Source of the DNA: Elephas maximus indicus
Lineage: Eukaryota > Chordata > Mammalia > Proboscidea > Elephantidae
Assembly (NCBI RefSeq): GCF_024166365.1
Contig: NC_064825.1
Location: forward strand, 102,686,480 to 102,750,479
Reading direction: 5' to 3'
DNA: 64,000 nt
Positions within the stretch are counted from its first letter, which is position 1, and every line of letters begins with the position of its first letter. This document shows, one piece after another, positions 12,701 to 27,700 of this stretch. The notes beneath the pieces were generated by a model. The model was given only the letters and a program-made list of their open reading frames with translations. It was not told the origin of the DNA and did no database searches. A program made the translations under genes and the position numbers.

Positions 12701-15700
12701 GTAAGTGCTCCAGCCTCTTTAGGATCAGTTTCCTCGTGCCAAAATGAAGATATTTGCTCTTAAAGGGCCCTTCCACTCTAGCTTTCTGCGGGGATTTTAC
12801 ACCATGTTGGGGTTAGGATTCGAAATTCGTAATCTGGTTCCTGAATTTGTGGGAAAGCATTGGATCTCTTGGTTCCCCCTCACCTCCCCCCAAGCCAAAA
12901 TGAATGTATCTTTTTATCTCTTGACTTATAGTCTTATGCCTGATACTGAATCAACTCGGGTGGGTGGGTTTCCATTTCGTCTGTCTGACCAGCCTCTGAC
13001 TCTGTCTGTCTTTCTCTCCTGCTTGCATTGCATCTGGGGTAGAATTGTGGAACAAGCACCAGGAAGTGAAAAAGCAAAAAGCTTTGGAAAAACAGAGTAA
13101 GGAACAAATGCCCCTTCCTGTTCCCAAGTCTCCCATACCTGCCAACTCCCCAGGCCCAGTTGGGGCAGACTCCTTTTGTCAGCCTCACCCAAAATTCACT
13201 CTTGGGAGGGTATTTGGACTGAGTTAAAGCAGGTAGGTGGTATGTGACTCATAGGTATATGGCTTATAGGCTGCTGCTTCTAACCACCCCCACCCCCAGC
13301 AATCAGGCGGTAATCAGGGTGTCTACTGAGTAAAATTCCTTGGAACTTGGTTCTCTATTGTTTCAGAGTTGGTGGGGAGAACGTTTGCCTATTTCAGTGC
13401 CCTCCATTGGCTGATATCTCCCTCACCCTTTAGAATGCCTGTGGGCACAGTTGGCAGAGATGGTTGCTGTCCCTCCGTGTTGAGTCTGTAGCTGCCCAAC
13501 TCTCCCTGGTGGCTTGCCTAGGCACGCTTTCTTGCTTTCTGTCATTCTGTCCTTCTGCCATACCATTGTGGGTGGGTGGGGAAAAAATGGGGGTGGTTTC
13601 TGTCTCAGGTGTAGAAGTTGTAGGGCGGGATAGGCAGTATCTAGTGAAACAGCTGGGTTTCTTTATCTCATTGGGCCTAACCTTTTCTAGCCCCTTTAGA
13701 GCCATTTCTTTGGTAACCACTGAGTGACCTGGGGACCCCTCAGTGGTTTCGGGTACCAGTGAAACTCTGACTCTTTTGAGTGCAGTGGAATGCAGTTTAG
13801 ACGTTTGTTTGTGGAGCTTTCCTGTTTTAAGGTGATTTGCGTAAATTTTCTCAGGTTGAGAAGATGGCTGCAGAACCCCTTGACGCCAGGTCTAATTCAT
13901 CCTACTTGGTTCTGAAGGCATCTGGGAGCTGCTTCTTCCAGTGGGTCCTGAGAGGGGCAGTCCCTGGAAAGGTGACTGGGACATGCTGAACAGGCCAGGG
14001 ACCAGGCTGTGCTGCTGTCTCACTCCCTTCACCAGCCTGCCTCTGTCCTTTGTGCACTGAGTAACCAGAAGCCTTCCCCTACTCAGGGCCTGAAGCAGTC
14101 AAACCCGTCTTTGACCTTGGTGAGACAGAGGAGAAAAAGTCCCAGATCAGCGCAGACAGTGGTGTGAGCCTGACATCTGGTTCCCAGGTTTGTGACATTC
14201 TTGCTGAGAATTGTGAGGATCAGATCTGCTATCTCAAAATACATCTTTGAGTGGAAAAAGAACAGATAACCTCAAAACAACATAAGTGTCCAATAATAAG
14301 GGGATGATTAAATACACATAACATATCTTTATAACACAATCTTTGTAGCTGTTAAAAACTTATAAAAAATTTAGTGATACAGAAAATGTTTACAAAGCTA
14401 TATTGATTCCAATTTTATTCTTTAAATGTGTATAGAAAAGACTGAAAGGAAATGCACTAAAAACTTAGCAGTGGTTAATGCGGGTGGTAGATTTATGGCT
14501 TATTTTTATTTCCTTCATGTATTTTCTACAGTAAGCATCTATTTCCTTAATGTCTATTATTTATTTTCATTATATAAGTCATATATATTTTATATTCAGG
14601 AGCAAAACCTTTAAAAAAAAAAAAACTCTCCTGGAGGTGATAATAGAAGGGTGTGCAGTGGAAAAAGAAAGAAGGTACAGTATTGCTTAGGGAAACTTGA
14701 GAGCAGATTGAACACCTCCCCTAATGTGCCTGTGTCCATGTCTTGTTTCAGAGGACTGATCCAGACTCTGTCATTGGTGTGAGTCCAGCTGTTATGATCC
14801 GAAGCTCAAGCCAGGATTCTGAAGTTAGCACCGTGGTAGGGGAACACCACACTGGCATCTTGGTGGGTGGGATGTGGATTTCTCCTTTGGAAAAGGGAGC
14901 TGTTTCCTCATTTGGAGGCTGTTATTAGACTCAGGTCAGCAGGGCTCTCATGGTGGAGATGTTTACCTGTCACAGGTCTGTATACATAGGATCAGACCCA
15001 GAGATTTCATCCAGGGCTTCTACTCATCTTATAAAAAGGGTACTTCAAGAGGCTACCAGACACATCTTTGGAATTGGATACTTTCTTATGGCATGAGAGA
15101 GCTCTAACAGCTTAGCATTTCTAGGCTCCTTCCTTGGGGAATATCCGTTACTACCTCTTTTCCTTTCCAGGTGAGTAATAGTTCTGGAGAGACCCTTGGA
15201 GCAGACAGTGACCTGAGCAGCAACGCAGGTGATGGACCAGGTGGTGAGGGCAGTGTCCACTTGGCAAGCTCTCGGGCCACTTTGTCTGATAGTGAAATTG
15301 AGACCAACTCTGCCACAAGCGCCATCTTCGTAAGCTTTGTTTACTAACCGGGAAGACCATCTCTTTAATGGGGGAGGGAGGTGTGCTAGAAAAGAATGAA
15401 AAGTTAAGTGGCAATAAGAAGGAAAAGATGAAGTAAGGGTTGGATAATCCTTACGTATTTGGCTTTAAAAGGAGAATAATTTCATAAGACTTTTTTTCAC
15501 AAAGTCATTTGATGCTGTGATCTGGGCTTGAGCCCTCTCCTGAATCACTGATGAGTTAGGCTCCTTGCCCAGTCAGACAAAGGCTTAAAATCCTATGTAG
15601 TAATGATCCCATGCTTAAAATAGACAAACCAGTGCTTTTGTGGCAATGTCAGGGCAATTACTGCTCTCATTAGTATCAGTCTGCCTATTTCTGTGAACTA

Positions 15701-18700
15701 GTCCAGTTCTGTTCTTTTCACTCCTCTGTTTATGTAGAACTTTAAAATAGCATTTCTTTTGGTATATTCTTAATGGTTATTGGAAGTTTTCACTCATTAA
15801 CAAACATCTATTAAGTGATTTACTAAGTGCCAGGTTCTGTACTAAAGAAACAAGGATGAATAAGGTATGATTCCTGCTTCCAAGAAGCTTGCAATTCAGT
15901 AGTCTTTTTCAACAGATGAGGGAAAAAAGATTTCAGGAAACAAAGAACTTGCCCTGGGTCACACGATAAGCCAGTGATCAGGTTGGATTCAAACTAATTC
16001 TTTTTCAAAGACATACTGCCTGAGATACTGCTTTTCAGCGTACATATCCCCCTTTAGGCAGTGTTAACATCCTGGTACACTTGCCACTATATTAGACTGA
16101 ATGAGAATAGCTATTCTCTACAAGAGCTCATATATCCTTATCTTTGATTTATGGGGAGAATGGAAGATGAAATTTAAGTGAAATTATTTAACCCTCATGA
16201 TCATTCCCACGCCCAGGGCCTTTGTATACGTGTTGCTGATAGAGCGAGGACAACCCATGGTGAAGGTGGGGAGCAAGACTGAGGACCGCAGAGCTATTCA
16301 AATTAATGGGTCTTAACTCTCCCTTTAAAAAGAAAACAAAAATCCTCACAACTGGACCAATAAGCCGCATCATGGTAAACAGAGAAAAGATGGAAGCCTT
16401 CAAGGATTTCATTTTACTTGACTCCATAATCAACACCCATGGAAGCAGCAGTCAAGAAATCAAATGATGCATTGCATTGGGCAGACATGCTGCAAAAGAC
16501 ATCTTTAAAGTTTTCAAAAGCAAAGATGTCACCTTGAAGACTAAAGTGTGCCTGACTCAAGCCACGAGGTTTTCAGTTGCCTTACAGACACGCGAAAGCT
16601 GGACAATGAATAAGGAAGACCAAAGAAGACTTGACGCCTTTGAATTATGGTGTTGGCCAAGAATATTGAACATACCATGGACTGCCAAAAGAACAAACAA
16701 ATCTGTCTTGGAAGAAGTACAGCCAGAATGCTCCTTAGAAGCAAGGATGGCGAGATTACATCTCACGTACTTTGGACATGTTGTCAGGAGAGATCAACCA
16801 CTGGAGAAGGAAATCATGCTTGGTAAAGTAGAGGGTCAGCGAAATAAAGACCCTCAACGAGACGGATTGATACAGTGGCTCCAACAGTGGCCTCAAGCAT
16901 AACAAGTACTGTGAGGATGGCGCAGGACTGGGCAGTGTTTGGTTCTGTTTTACACGGGGTTGGTATGAGTTGGAGCTGACTCAGCAGCAGCTCACAACAG
17001 CAGCATCGGTAACTCTCTCCGAGTCTAAACAGACTGGTTTTAATGAGAATATTCTAAGTCCTTCCAGTGTGCTTCCGTTCTGTATGTTAAGATAAATATT
17101 ACGGACTAGCTTTTTTTTATCCTGGAGGAGCCCATTTAACTGTGCGCTACCTTTCCTGGCACCTTCCTGGGGCAGATTCTTACTTGTCCTGTGCTGGCAG
17201 GCAAGGGCTTTTTGCAGTTGAGTTGCTGAGAGCAGTTGTGTAAACTTAACTCAAAACAGGCTGTTTTTCCAAGACATAAATTATATTAAGTCATTATGAT
17301 CCACTGAATAAGCTATTGTGCTGTGAACCAAGAGATTGATATTTAGTCACACTTTTGCCTAATAACCTTTGATCAGTTGCTTCTCTGCTTATTCTGTTTT
17401 ATGTGTTATGAAATGGGCATGGCATTACCTACATCTTACCTAGCTGAAAATCTGTTCTGGTTGAATAGAAAAAGTCTAGTATTGCAGAAGTGGCAGACAA
17501 CGTTAGTGAGATTTCTAGGGACGGTAAGAGAAGGTATTGTTGTTAGGTTCCGTCAGGTCTATCTTGACTCATAGCGACCCCGTGTGCCAGAGTGGAACTG
17601 CCCCATAGGGTTTTCTAGGCCGTAATCTTTATGGGATCAGATTGTCAGGTCTTTTGTCTCACAGAATACCTGGGTAGGTTAGCAGACCAGAGTTTAACCA
17701 TTGTACCAGAAGAGAAGATAGGAAAGAGAAAATGAACATTTATCAAATACCAAGCATGTGTTCTCAAATTGAGTCCTATGAGGTGGGTGGACACCCAGGT
17801 GGTGTGGTGGTTAAGAGCTACGGCTGCTAACTAAAAGGTCAACAGTTCAGGTCAACAGTTCAGATCGACTAGGCGCTTGTTGGAAACTCTATGGGGCAGT
17901 TCTGCTCTGTCCTATAGGGTCACTATGAGTGGGAATCGACGGCATCGAGTTTGGTTTGGTTTATGAGGTGGGTATTGTAACTTTCATTTTATAGATGAGG
18001 AACATAAGGCTTAGAGAAGCTACAGTTCATGCCTCAGGTCACACGGCTAATGAGAGGCAGGAATCTGAGCCTCAGTCCGTCTGCCTTCACACCCTGTGTT
18101 CTTTCCACTGTGTCATGCTGCTGCAGAGAATTTGCCTAGTTTTTCTTTTATAGAAAAGAGTCTTATAGAAACTAAGGAGTAAAGATAAGTCAAAATGAAA
18201 ACTCGATCACCTGATTTAGGAAGCATTGATTATTCGACTTTTAGTCAAATCCTAGAGGCAAGTAGAGTAGCAAAGGCAGGACTAGTGAAGTCCAGGTTTC
18301 CCCTCCTATCTGAAAGTAGAGCGTTCCTCTGAAACCTTTCTTAAGTCAAAATGGCATAAAGCAAAGACGCAATTACCGTTAATTTATATGGGAAGAATTT
18401 TTGAGCATTCCCAGATCCGAAATCATACCAAATAACACATAAAACCCCTGGGAGCTCTTAGGCGTTTCTGATACCTGAGGACACATCTTGCTCATGGATG
18501 CACAAAAGAAATCGAGATAAAGCACAGGTGCTGAGAGACACGGTTCACAGCTGTGGCAGTTTGCTACTGAGGTGGTGAGTGTAGTTCCTGGGGAAGGAGC
18601 TTGGCGATGCCACTCACGCTGCTTCGGGTTCGTGCTGCCTCTTTAATGGCTCACTGCAAAACAAACGCTGAACATTATTTCCTTTTTTTGCCAAAATGAA

Positions 18701-21700
18701 AATCTTCTTTGGATTTCTTTCAGTTAGCAAAAACAAGTACTAATGTCGGTCTTTCGTAAAAGTGAGGTGGCGGAAAGCGAACTTTCGAAAAGCGGGGGAA
18801 CTTTCAAAAAGTGACTAGCCACTGGTGGGAAACCCTGATGGCGTAGCGGTTAAGTGCCATGGCTGCTAACCAAAAGGTTGGCCTTTCGAATCCACCAGGC
18901 GCTCCTTGGAAACTTTATGGGGCAGTTCTACTCTGTCCTATAGGGTCGCTATGACCCAGAATCGACACAATGACAGTGTGTTAGGTTAGGTTAGCCACTG
19001 GTGTATGAGCTTATGAGCTGCATGGTTTTCTGTGCCCTATTCATTGGTGCCTCTGGCAGCTGAGCTCTCTCTCACCTCTTCTCTCTAGGGTAAAGCCCAC
19101 AGCTTGAAGCCAAGCACAAAGGAGAAGCTGGTGGGCAGCCCCATTCGCTCTTCTGAAGATGTAAGCCAGCGGGTCTATCTCTACGAGGGGCTCCTAGGTG
19201 AGAAACAGACTGGGGTGGCCTGTCACCTTGGAAGGAAGCTGGGCTCAGCCACAGGATAGGGTAGCATTGAACCAGAATCAACAACTAATTTTAGGTGGCA
19301 TTTTTATATCGGAGACAAGCAATTTGCTGGGTCTGGAAAAAGCAGTGGGTGAAAACAAGAAGGGATTGGATTTTGATATTAATCAACAGCCTCTGTCTTT
19401 CTGTCTTCCTTTCCTTCCTTTCTTGCTACCATGTTCCTTCCTGCTCACAAATTGGCAGGAAGGGACAAAGGATCCATGTGGGACCAGTTAGAGGATGCTG
19501 CTATGGAGACCTTTTCTATAAGTAACCACCTTTCTTTGTGTGCTGTGTTCTTTCCTCCTCCTTGGGAGGGACTGGGCCTCACTTGGAGGCAGCTGGGGCT
19601 GGTGGTAGGAATATTAGATCTGGGGTAGAGAGGCTTGGATTTCCTTTGCCCTGGAATTTTTAATGCCTCCTTTTTTTCTAGAGTTTACTCTTCATTTTGG
19701 TATGGTAGCTGTATTGTTTATGTGTTAAATAAGCACCTAAACGAAGTGTATCCTACACAGGCAAAGAGCGTTCTACTTTATGGGACCAAATGCAGTTTTG
19801 GGAAGATGCGTTCTTAGATGCTGTGATGTTGGAGAGAGAAGGGATGGGTATGGACCAGGGTCCCCAGGAAATGATTGACAGGTATGGGGCTTAGAAAACC
19901 CTTGGGAATATATAAATTCAGCCTCCTTCCTGCAGGTTCTGTAATCCCACCTGACTTGTCTTGGGTTTTCTGCTTAGGTACCTGTCCCTGGGAGAACATG
20001 ACCGGAAGCGCCTGGAGGATGATGAAGATCGCTTGCTGGCCACGCTTTTGCACAACCTTATCTCTTACATGCTGCTGATGAAGGTAATGCCAGTTTTGCT
20101 TACGTCCAGCTACCGTTCCTGTTGTCTAAATTCAGGGGCAGTTGAGAAGCTGTCAGAGCATTTACTAAAGGTTCTCTTCATGATTGAAAGTCAGTGGCCT
20201 CTCTGCTAGCTCACACATAATCAGTCCATTTATCTGAAAACTACCAGGCTGTTTGGCTAAGGAATGTATAAAAGTAATCGATGATGCCATAAAAGAACTG
20301 AAAAAAAAAAAAAGCCTTATTGCCCTCGAGTCAATTCTGACTTACAGTGACCCTATAAGACAGAGTTGTTGTTGTTGTTAAGTGCTGTTGAGTCGATTCC
20401 AACTCATAGTAACCTTAGAACTGCCGAATAGGGTTTCCAAGGATGTAAATCTCTACAGGAGCAGACTGCCACATCTTTCTCCTGCAGAGCAGCTGATGGG
20501 TTCAAACTGCTGACCTTTTGGTTAACAGCCGAGCGCTTAACCACCGTGCCACCAGGATGACTCTGTACCATTTATTTTAAATCTTAAATTGTCTCCCATT
20601 GCTAAGTAATTTTAGCAAGTAGAGCTCTCTACTGAATGCAATGAATTAAAAAAAATTTTTTTAGGTAGTATGTTCTAAAACCTTAGAAAGGAAGCTCAAA
20701 GTTTACTTTTCAGCCCCAACGTTTTATTGTACAGAATTCTCCATAGCTGAGCAAAAAGAACTACCCATTAAAAAAGTCATGGTAGGTCCTAGTTTGATTT
20801 GATTGTATTCGATGATCTGGCTGTGGAAAAGGTATGGTATCAGAAGAGTCCTGCTCTGAAAGGGAAACATACATTTTGGATTGATGAGTAGAATAAAGAG
20901 TTGTTTTGAGAATGAGCTTCTAGGTTTCTCCTCCTTCTGTTCTCCCCAGCTTCCTTGAATTTGAAGGGATTAGTTGATGAAATCCGGGGAGTGCCCTATA
21001 AACCCTCTTGGTTTATTTCATTTTCTGTTGTACATTTACTCTGTTGAACTCCAGGGGTACCAGCTAACTCTGTTTGGGAAAAGTGATGATCCTTAACCCT
21101 AGGAAGGTGCGTTACCTACACTTAAGCCCAGGATGTTGCTGCTCGTTGTTTCTGGATCATAGAGAGACAGGGAGGAGGTGTCCCCTTGAACCGCAGTCCA
21201 CTTGAACCGGAACTGCTTGAAGAGCCGCTTCCCTGCAGAAGCCACCTAGGCACAGAGCCAGTGGTCTTCTTCCCAGCACGTTGGCAGAATACATCATTTT
21301 CTCCCATATTCAGTGATGTGGTCTTCTCTCAGTTAGTAGGAAGCTTACTTATACGTTCTCTTCTCTCTACCCCAGTTCAGAGCAGAGCCCATTCGTTAAG
21401 ATCCTGTTTTGATTTCCAGGTAAATAAGAATGACATCCGGAAGAAGGTGAGGCGCCTTATGGGGAAGTCCCACATCGGGCTTGTATACAGCCAGCAAATC
21501 AATGAGGTGCTTGATCAGCTGGCAAGCCTGGTAAGCACATCAGGATCATTCCTTAGATGCCCCTTCCACTGCACTTGTCAGCCTCTCAGGGTTGGACCCC
21601 CTGGCTAAGCTTCCCCCCAGGTAATTTCTTGGCTTGTATCACTGTGGAATCCACCTCAACTCCGCCCGCCCCCCAGTTTTGAAGATGGGGTAATATAGTC

Positions 21701-24700
21701 TTTGACTTTAGATGAGTCTTTAGCCCTTGTCCTGTGATGGGATTCTCTGTGCTAAAACCACCCTAGTGCAGCAGTTTTCAATGCGTGATCTGCGAACCCC
21801 TGAGAATCCACAAGGTGAAAACGGTTTTCATAATAATATTCAGGTGTTGTTTGCTGTTCTCACTGTGTTGACATTTGCACTGATGGTGGGTAAAACCATT
21901 GACGCCTTAACAATATCTAGGCAGTGGCACCAAACCATGCTAATACCCGTTGTATTCTTCACCCCCACACGTCCGCAGTTGAAACAAACAAAGCCAGTTT
22001 CACATATGAATGTCCTTGACGGAACAGATTTCTGGATTGTATTAGATCTTGATCATTGATTATACATCTTTTTTATCTTCTCTGTATACATGGAACACTT
22101 CTGCTGTAAACCAAATTATGATGATCGTTCTGAGGAAAAGCAATCTGCAGTAGTTAAAATGGCAAGGTGAACTAGCTGCTTTTTCACGAACATCGTATTT
22201 ACTTGAGACAATAACTGACAAACCGGTTGTTCAGAGTCGGGTATTTGGCAGACACTTTCTCCAAAATTAAAATAAAGTGATCCTATCATTTCAAGGAAAA
22301 CAACTGGCAGTGTTTTTTTTGCCAATGATAACATTCAAACTTTTAATTAAAAGTTAAAAATTAAATTTTTGGAAATTAAAATGTTATAAAGCCTTTAAAC
22401 TTGAAGCTTACCAGTGTTTAAAGACTTCTGTAATGATATTGATGATGATATTACGAATGTGGTTCTAGTATATTGAAAGATGTCAACATTTAGAAGAGCT
22501 ACATAACTCAGTGAGCCACTCTTTTCCAAATGACGAGTGTATGCTCTTACAAATTCAAGTACAGAGTAAAAGATCCACTCAAAATATAAGGTCGATCGAT
22601 GGATTGTAATGAAACAGGGTATGAAAAGTACATTCATGTGTTTTCAGATTCCACACTGCAACTAATATTCAGAAACTGCTACTTCTTGGTTGGTATAGTT
22701 TCAGGAAGAATGTGTGTGTTTATCTGAAAAGGCTATTAAAACCCTCTTCCCTTTCTAGGTACATCAGAGAGGCCAGCTTTTCTTTAATACCTCAACCAAA
22801 GGAACACATTGCGACAGATTGAATGCAGAAACAGATCACTCTTCCCCCTCCCCCTTGGGAAAGATAGTCATTTTTCAAAAAATGTGTTATTTATGTCACC
22901 ATGTAATAGATTTATTATTAAGGAATTATTATTTTTCAGTGAATTAATAAGTACTTTTAAAATTTCTCAGCTTTAATTTCTAATTTGATAAATATCTATA
23001 AATAGAATTCACATAAACAAAACCTCTTTGGAGCCCTTAATCATTTTTAATAGGTTTAGAGGTCCTGAGACCAAACAGTTTGAGAAAACTTTCCTAGTGA
23101 CCAGTGCCAGCAGGCTAGACCGTGCTAACTAAGGAAGCAGATATGAATATAACTGCTGAATGGGGGTTCTTGGCCCAGAGATCTCTGGGAGAAGGTTTTT
23201 CGAATGTTCCTGAAGGATCTCTCTTTCCTCAGAATGGACGCGATCTCTCTATCCGGTCCAGTGGCAGCAGGCACATGAAGAAGCAGACATTTGTGGTACA
23301 CGCAGGGACAGACACAAACGGAGATATCTTTTTCATGGAGGTAGGAGCTTATCAAGGATCCCTGGTGGTGCAGTGGTTAAGGGCTTGGCTGCTAACCGAA
23401 AGGTCAGTGGTTCACTCCATGGGAGAAAGATGTTGCAGTCTGCTTCCCTTAAACGTTACAGCCTTGGAAACCCTATGGGGCAGTTCTACTCTGTCCTATG
23501 GGGTTGCTATGAGTTGGAATAGACTTGACATAAACGGGTTTGGTTTGGTTTTTGGTTAGGGGCTGATCCACGCTGGGGGCCTAGAGCAACATTGAGAGGC
23601 ACAAAGAACTCCCAGAACTGATACCAGAATATTTTTCCCATTTATCTCACTCATCTTTCATGATCCATTTAGCAGGCTAGAGTCAGGCTGTTATGCAAAT
23701 AATAATATTAAGATGATAGATGATTCCCCACCATTTCTTTTTTTAAAATATATTTACTACAGTGACACTGTTCATAAAACAGTGTAAAATGGTATACCTT
23801 GAGAAGTCTTGCTCTCGTTCTTGTCCCCATCCACTCCGTTTCTCACCCGCCTCCCCACTTCCTCTGATAAGTAACCACTTTGATTAGTTTCCTTTGTATC
23901 TTCCAGTGGCTTTTTTTTATGCAAACACAATAAAATATGAACATAAGTCATTATTTTCCCCTTTTCTTATAAAAAGGTAGCACACTGTGTCCACTGACCT
24001 ATACCTTACTTTTTTTATTCAATATATCCCAGAGGTCTTCTGTATCAATACAAAAAGAGCTTTCTCATTCTTTTCACAGCTGCATAGTATTCCACTGTGT
24101 GGCTATACCATAGTTTATTTAACTAGTCAGTATATATGGATCCTTGGGCTGCTTTCAGAGCCCCTGGGTGGTGCAATGGTTAATGCGCTCAGCTGCTAAC
24201 TGAAAGTTCGAAGCTTGAGTCTACCCAGAGGTACCGCAGAAGTACTTCCAATCTTTTGCTATTGCTAATGGTGCATCTGTGAATGGCACTATTCCTACAT
24301 GTGCAAGTATATCTGTAAGAATTCCCAAAAGTAGGATTTCTGGGTCAAAGGATAAATGCAGTTGTCATTTTCATGAGTGTTATGGATTGAATTGTGTCCC
24401 TCCAAAATACATGTCAACTTGACTAGGTCATGATTCCCGGTATTGTGTGGTTGGCCTCCATTTTGTGATCTGATGTAATTATCCTTCATGTTGTGATGTG
24501 TTGTAAGTCCTAGCATCTATGCCTATAGTTATGGTCCCATTTGGGAGTGAGTTGTGCCTTATGAGACAAGATTAGGGTGAGACATATCTTGGGTCACTGC
24601 CTTACTAGAACGTGTGACTCAAGTCATCACCCTTACCCCAGTTATCACCCTTACTGAAGTCACACCCTTACTTGAGTCACACCTTTTATCTTACAAGACA

Positions 24701-27700
24701 TAAAAGGAGAGAGAAGCAAACAAATAGGGACCTCAGTACCACCAAGAAGAAGAGATGGGAATGGAGCATAACCTTTGGACCCGGGGTCCCTGTGCTGAGA
24801 GCCTCCTAGAACCAGGAGACACAGGGAGGGAGTTGTAACAGTGGAGATGGTGCAAGAAGGTGAGAAGTGGCGGCAGCAGAACCAGGAGACTGGCACAAGA
24901 TAGGGAACTGACCCGTGGAGCAAGAAAGAGCTGAGTGCCTTCGGGCAAGCGGCTTCCTGGTGGAATGTGGTGCCTCTGGGCACTTACCAGCAAAGCTAAA
25001 GAGCTTTGTAAAACTTGCCTGAGCAGGACAGAGACTGGGCCAAGGGACCAAGGGCCAGAGAGAGGCCTGCCTGCGGACACGGCTGAGAAGATGCTGTCCT
25101 GATCAACACAGACCTCCCTCCAGAGCCAACAGAGAGAGAAAGCCTTCCCTATGAACCAGTGCTTAATTCAGACTTCTAGCCTCCTAAACTGTGACAAAAT
25201 AAATTTCTGTTTGTTAAAGCCACCCACTTGTGATGTTTCTGTTACAGCAGCACTAGATAACTAAGACAGTGGGTATTGCCCACTTACCCTCCATAGAGTT
25301 GTACCATTCTGCACTCCCACCAGTGGTGTATAAGAGTGCTTATTTCCCAACAACCTCACCAAAGAAATGTGTTGTTAAACTTTTGGATTTTGATAGGTGA
25401 AATCTGATAGAAAAATGGTATCTCAGCATAGTTTTCAATTTGCCTTTTCCTTATGATCACTGAGGCTGTGCATCTTTTCACGTTGAAGGGCTATTTATAT
25501 TTCTTTTATTGTGAACTGTTCATTATCCTTTGCCTAGTTTTCATTGGATTGTTGGTCTTTTTCGCTCAATTTGTGTGTGTGTGTGTGTATGTGTGTGTTA
25601 CAGTTATGTTTGTTTCTCCATCTCTTACGCTAGACCAGAAATTCTTTTTTTTATTTTTTTAAGTGAAAGTTTACAGTTAAGTTAGTTTCTCATACAAAAA
25701 TTTATGCACACATTGTTATATGACCCTAGTTGCTCTCCCTATATTGTGACAGCACATTCCTCCCTTCCACCCCAGATTTCCTGTGTCTGTTCAACCAGCT
25801 CCTGTCACTTTTCTTTTTTTTTTTTAATTGTTCTTTAAGTGAAACTTTACAAATCAAGTCAGCCTGTCATCCAAAAATGTATATACACCTTGCTATGTAC
25901 TCCTAGTTGCTCTCTCCCTAATGAGACAGCACACTCCTCCTCTCCACCCTGTATTCCCTGTGTACATTCAGCCAGCTTCTGTCCACCTCTGCTTTCTCAT
26001 CTCCCCGCCAGACAGGAGTTGCCCACATAGTCTTCCTGTGTCTACTTGAACCAAGAATCTCACTCCTCACCAGTATCATTTTCTATCTTATAGTCCAGTC
26101 CAATCCCTGTCTGAAGAGTTGGCTGTGGAAATGGTCCCTGTCTGGGGCTAACAGAAGGTCTGGGGACCTTGACCTTCGGGGTCCTTCTAGTCTCAGTCAG
26201 ACCAGTAAGTCTGATCTTTTTACGAGAATTTGAGGTCTGCATCCCACTGCTCTCCTGCTCCATCAGGGATTCTCTGTTGTGTTCTCTGTCAGGGCAGTCA
26301 TCGGTTGTAGCCGGGCACCATTTACTTCTTTTGGTCTCAGGCTGATGTAGTCTCTGGTTTATGTGGCTCTTTCTGTCTCTTGGTCTCATAATTACCTTGT
26401 GTCTTTGTTGTTCTTCATTCTTCTTTGCTCCAGGTGGGTTGAGACCAATTGATGCATCTTAGATGGCCGCTTGCTAGCATTTAAGACCCCAGATGCCACT
26501 CGCCAATGTGGGATGCAGAATGTTTTCTTAATAGATTTTATTATGCCAATTGACCTAGATGCCCCCTGAAACCATGGTCCCCCAACCCCTACCCCTGCCA
26601 CTCTGGCCTTCGATGCATTCAGCTTATTCAGGAGACTGCTTTTGGTTTAGTCCAGTTGTGCTGACCTCTCCTGTGTTGTGTATTGTCTTTCCTTTCACCT
26701 GGAATAGTTCTTGTCTCTATCTAATTAGTGAACACCCGTCTCCCACCCTCTGTTCCCACTCTTGTAGCCATCAAAGAATACTTTCTTCTCTGTTTAAACT
26801 ATTTCTTGAGTTCTTATAATAATAGTGGTGTCCTGCAATAATTTGTCCTTTTGCAACTGACTAATTTCACTGAGCATAATGCCTTCCAGGTTCCTCCATG
26901 TTATGAAATGTTTCACAGATTCATCACTGTTCTTTATCGATGTATAGTATTCCATTGTGTGAATATACCATAATTGATTTATCCATTCATCCACTGATGG
27001 ACACCTTGGTTGCTTCCATCTTTTTGCTATTGTAAACAGTGCTGCAATGAACATGGGTGTGTCCCCCAATTTTTAGGAGAACTCTATGTTTAGGGAAGTT
27101 AGCAATTTGTCTGTGATATGAGTTGTCAATGTATTTTTCCAATTTGTCATTTATCTTTTTTTTTTTTTTAACTTTTATTGTGGATAGTTTCACAATACTT
27201 AAATGTCAAAAGAATGGTATAATGAACCCCCTTGTATCTACTATCCATAAGCATGTGGCCAACCTTGTTTCATCTGTGCCTGCCCTTTTTCCCCTTCACT
27301 GGATTATTTTAAAGCAAATTCCAGACATTATGCCACTTCATAAAGATGCAGTTTACACTCAGCTATTAACCTAAAAGTTGGCAGTTTGACCCCACCTAGC
27401 CGTGCCATGGAAAAAGAAAGGGTCTGCCGATCTGCTTTCATGAAGATTACAGCCAGAAAAACCCTGTGGGACAGTTCTACTCTGTAACACTTGGGGTCCC
27501 TGTGAGTTGGAACTGACTAAATAGCAATAGGTTTGGTTTATATACTTCTAATAGATAAGACCTTTTGAAAAATACAACCATAATACCATTATCACACCTA
27601 GAAATGGTTAACAATAATTCCTTTATATTATCTAATCTCCAGTCAGTATTCCCATTTCCCTGATTGTCTCATAAATGTCTTTTGATAATTGATTCCTTTG

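Larger units (their letters stand above)
23735..25600 (-). repeat. old L1-type LINE 3' region, interrupted by an AfroSINE and an LTR
   Basis: A/T-rich sequence with ctgcatagtattccactgtg and gcactcccaccagtggtgta, typical of L1 3' regions in reverse. It resumes after each interruption. Ends are approximate. Confidence 0.65.
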
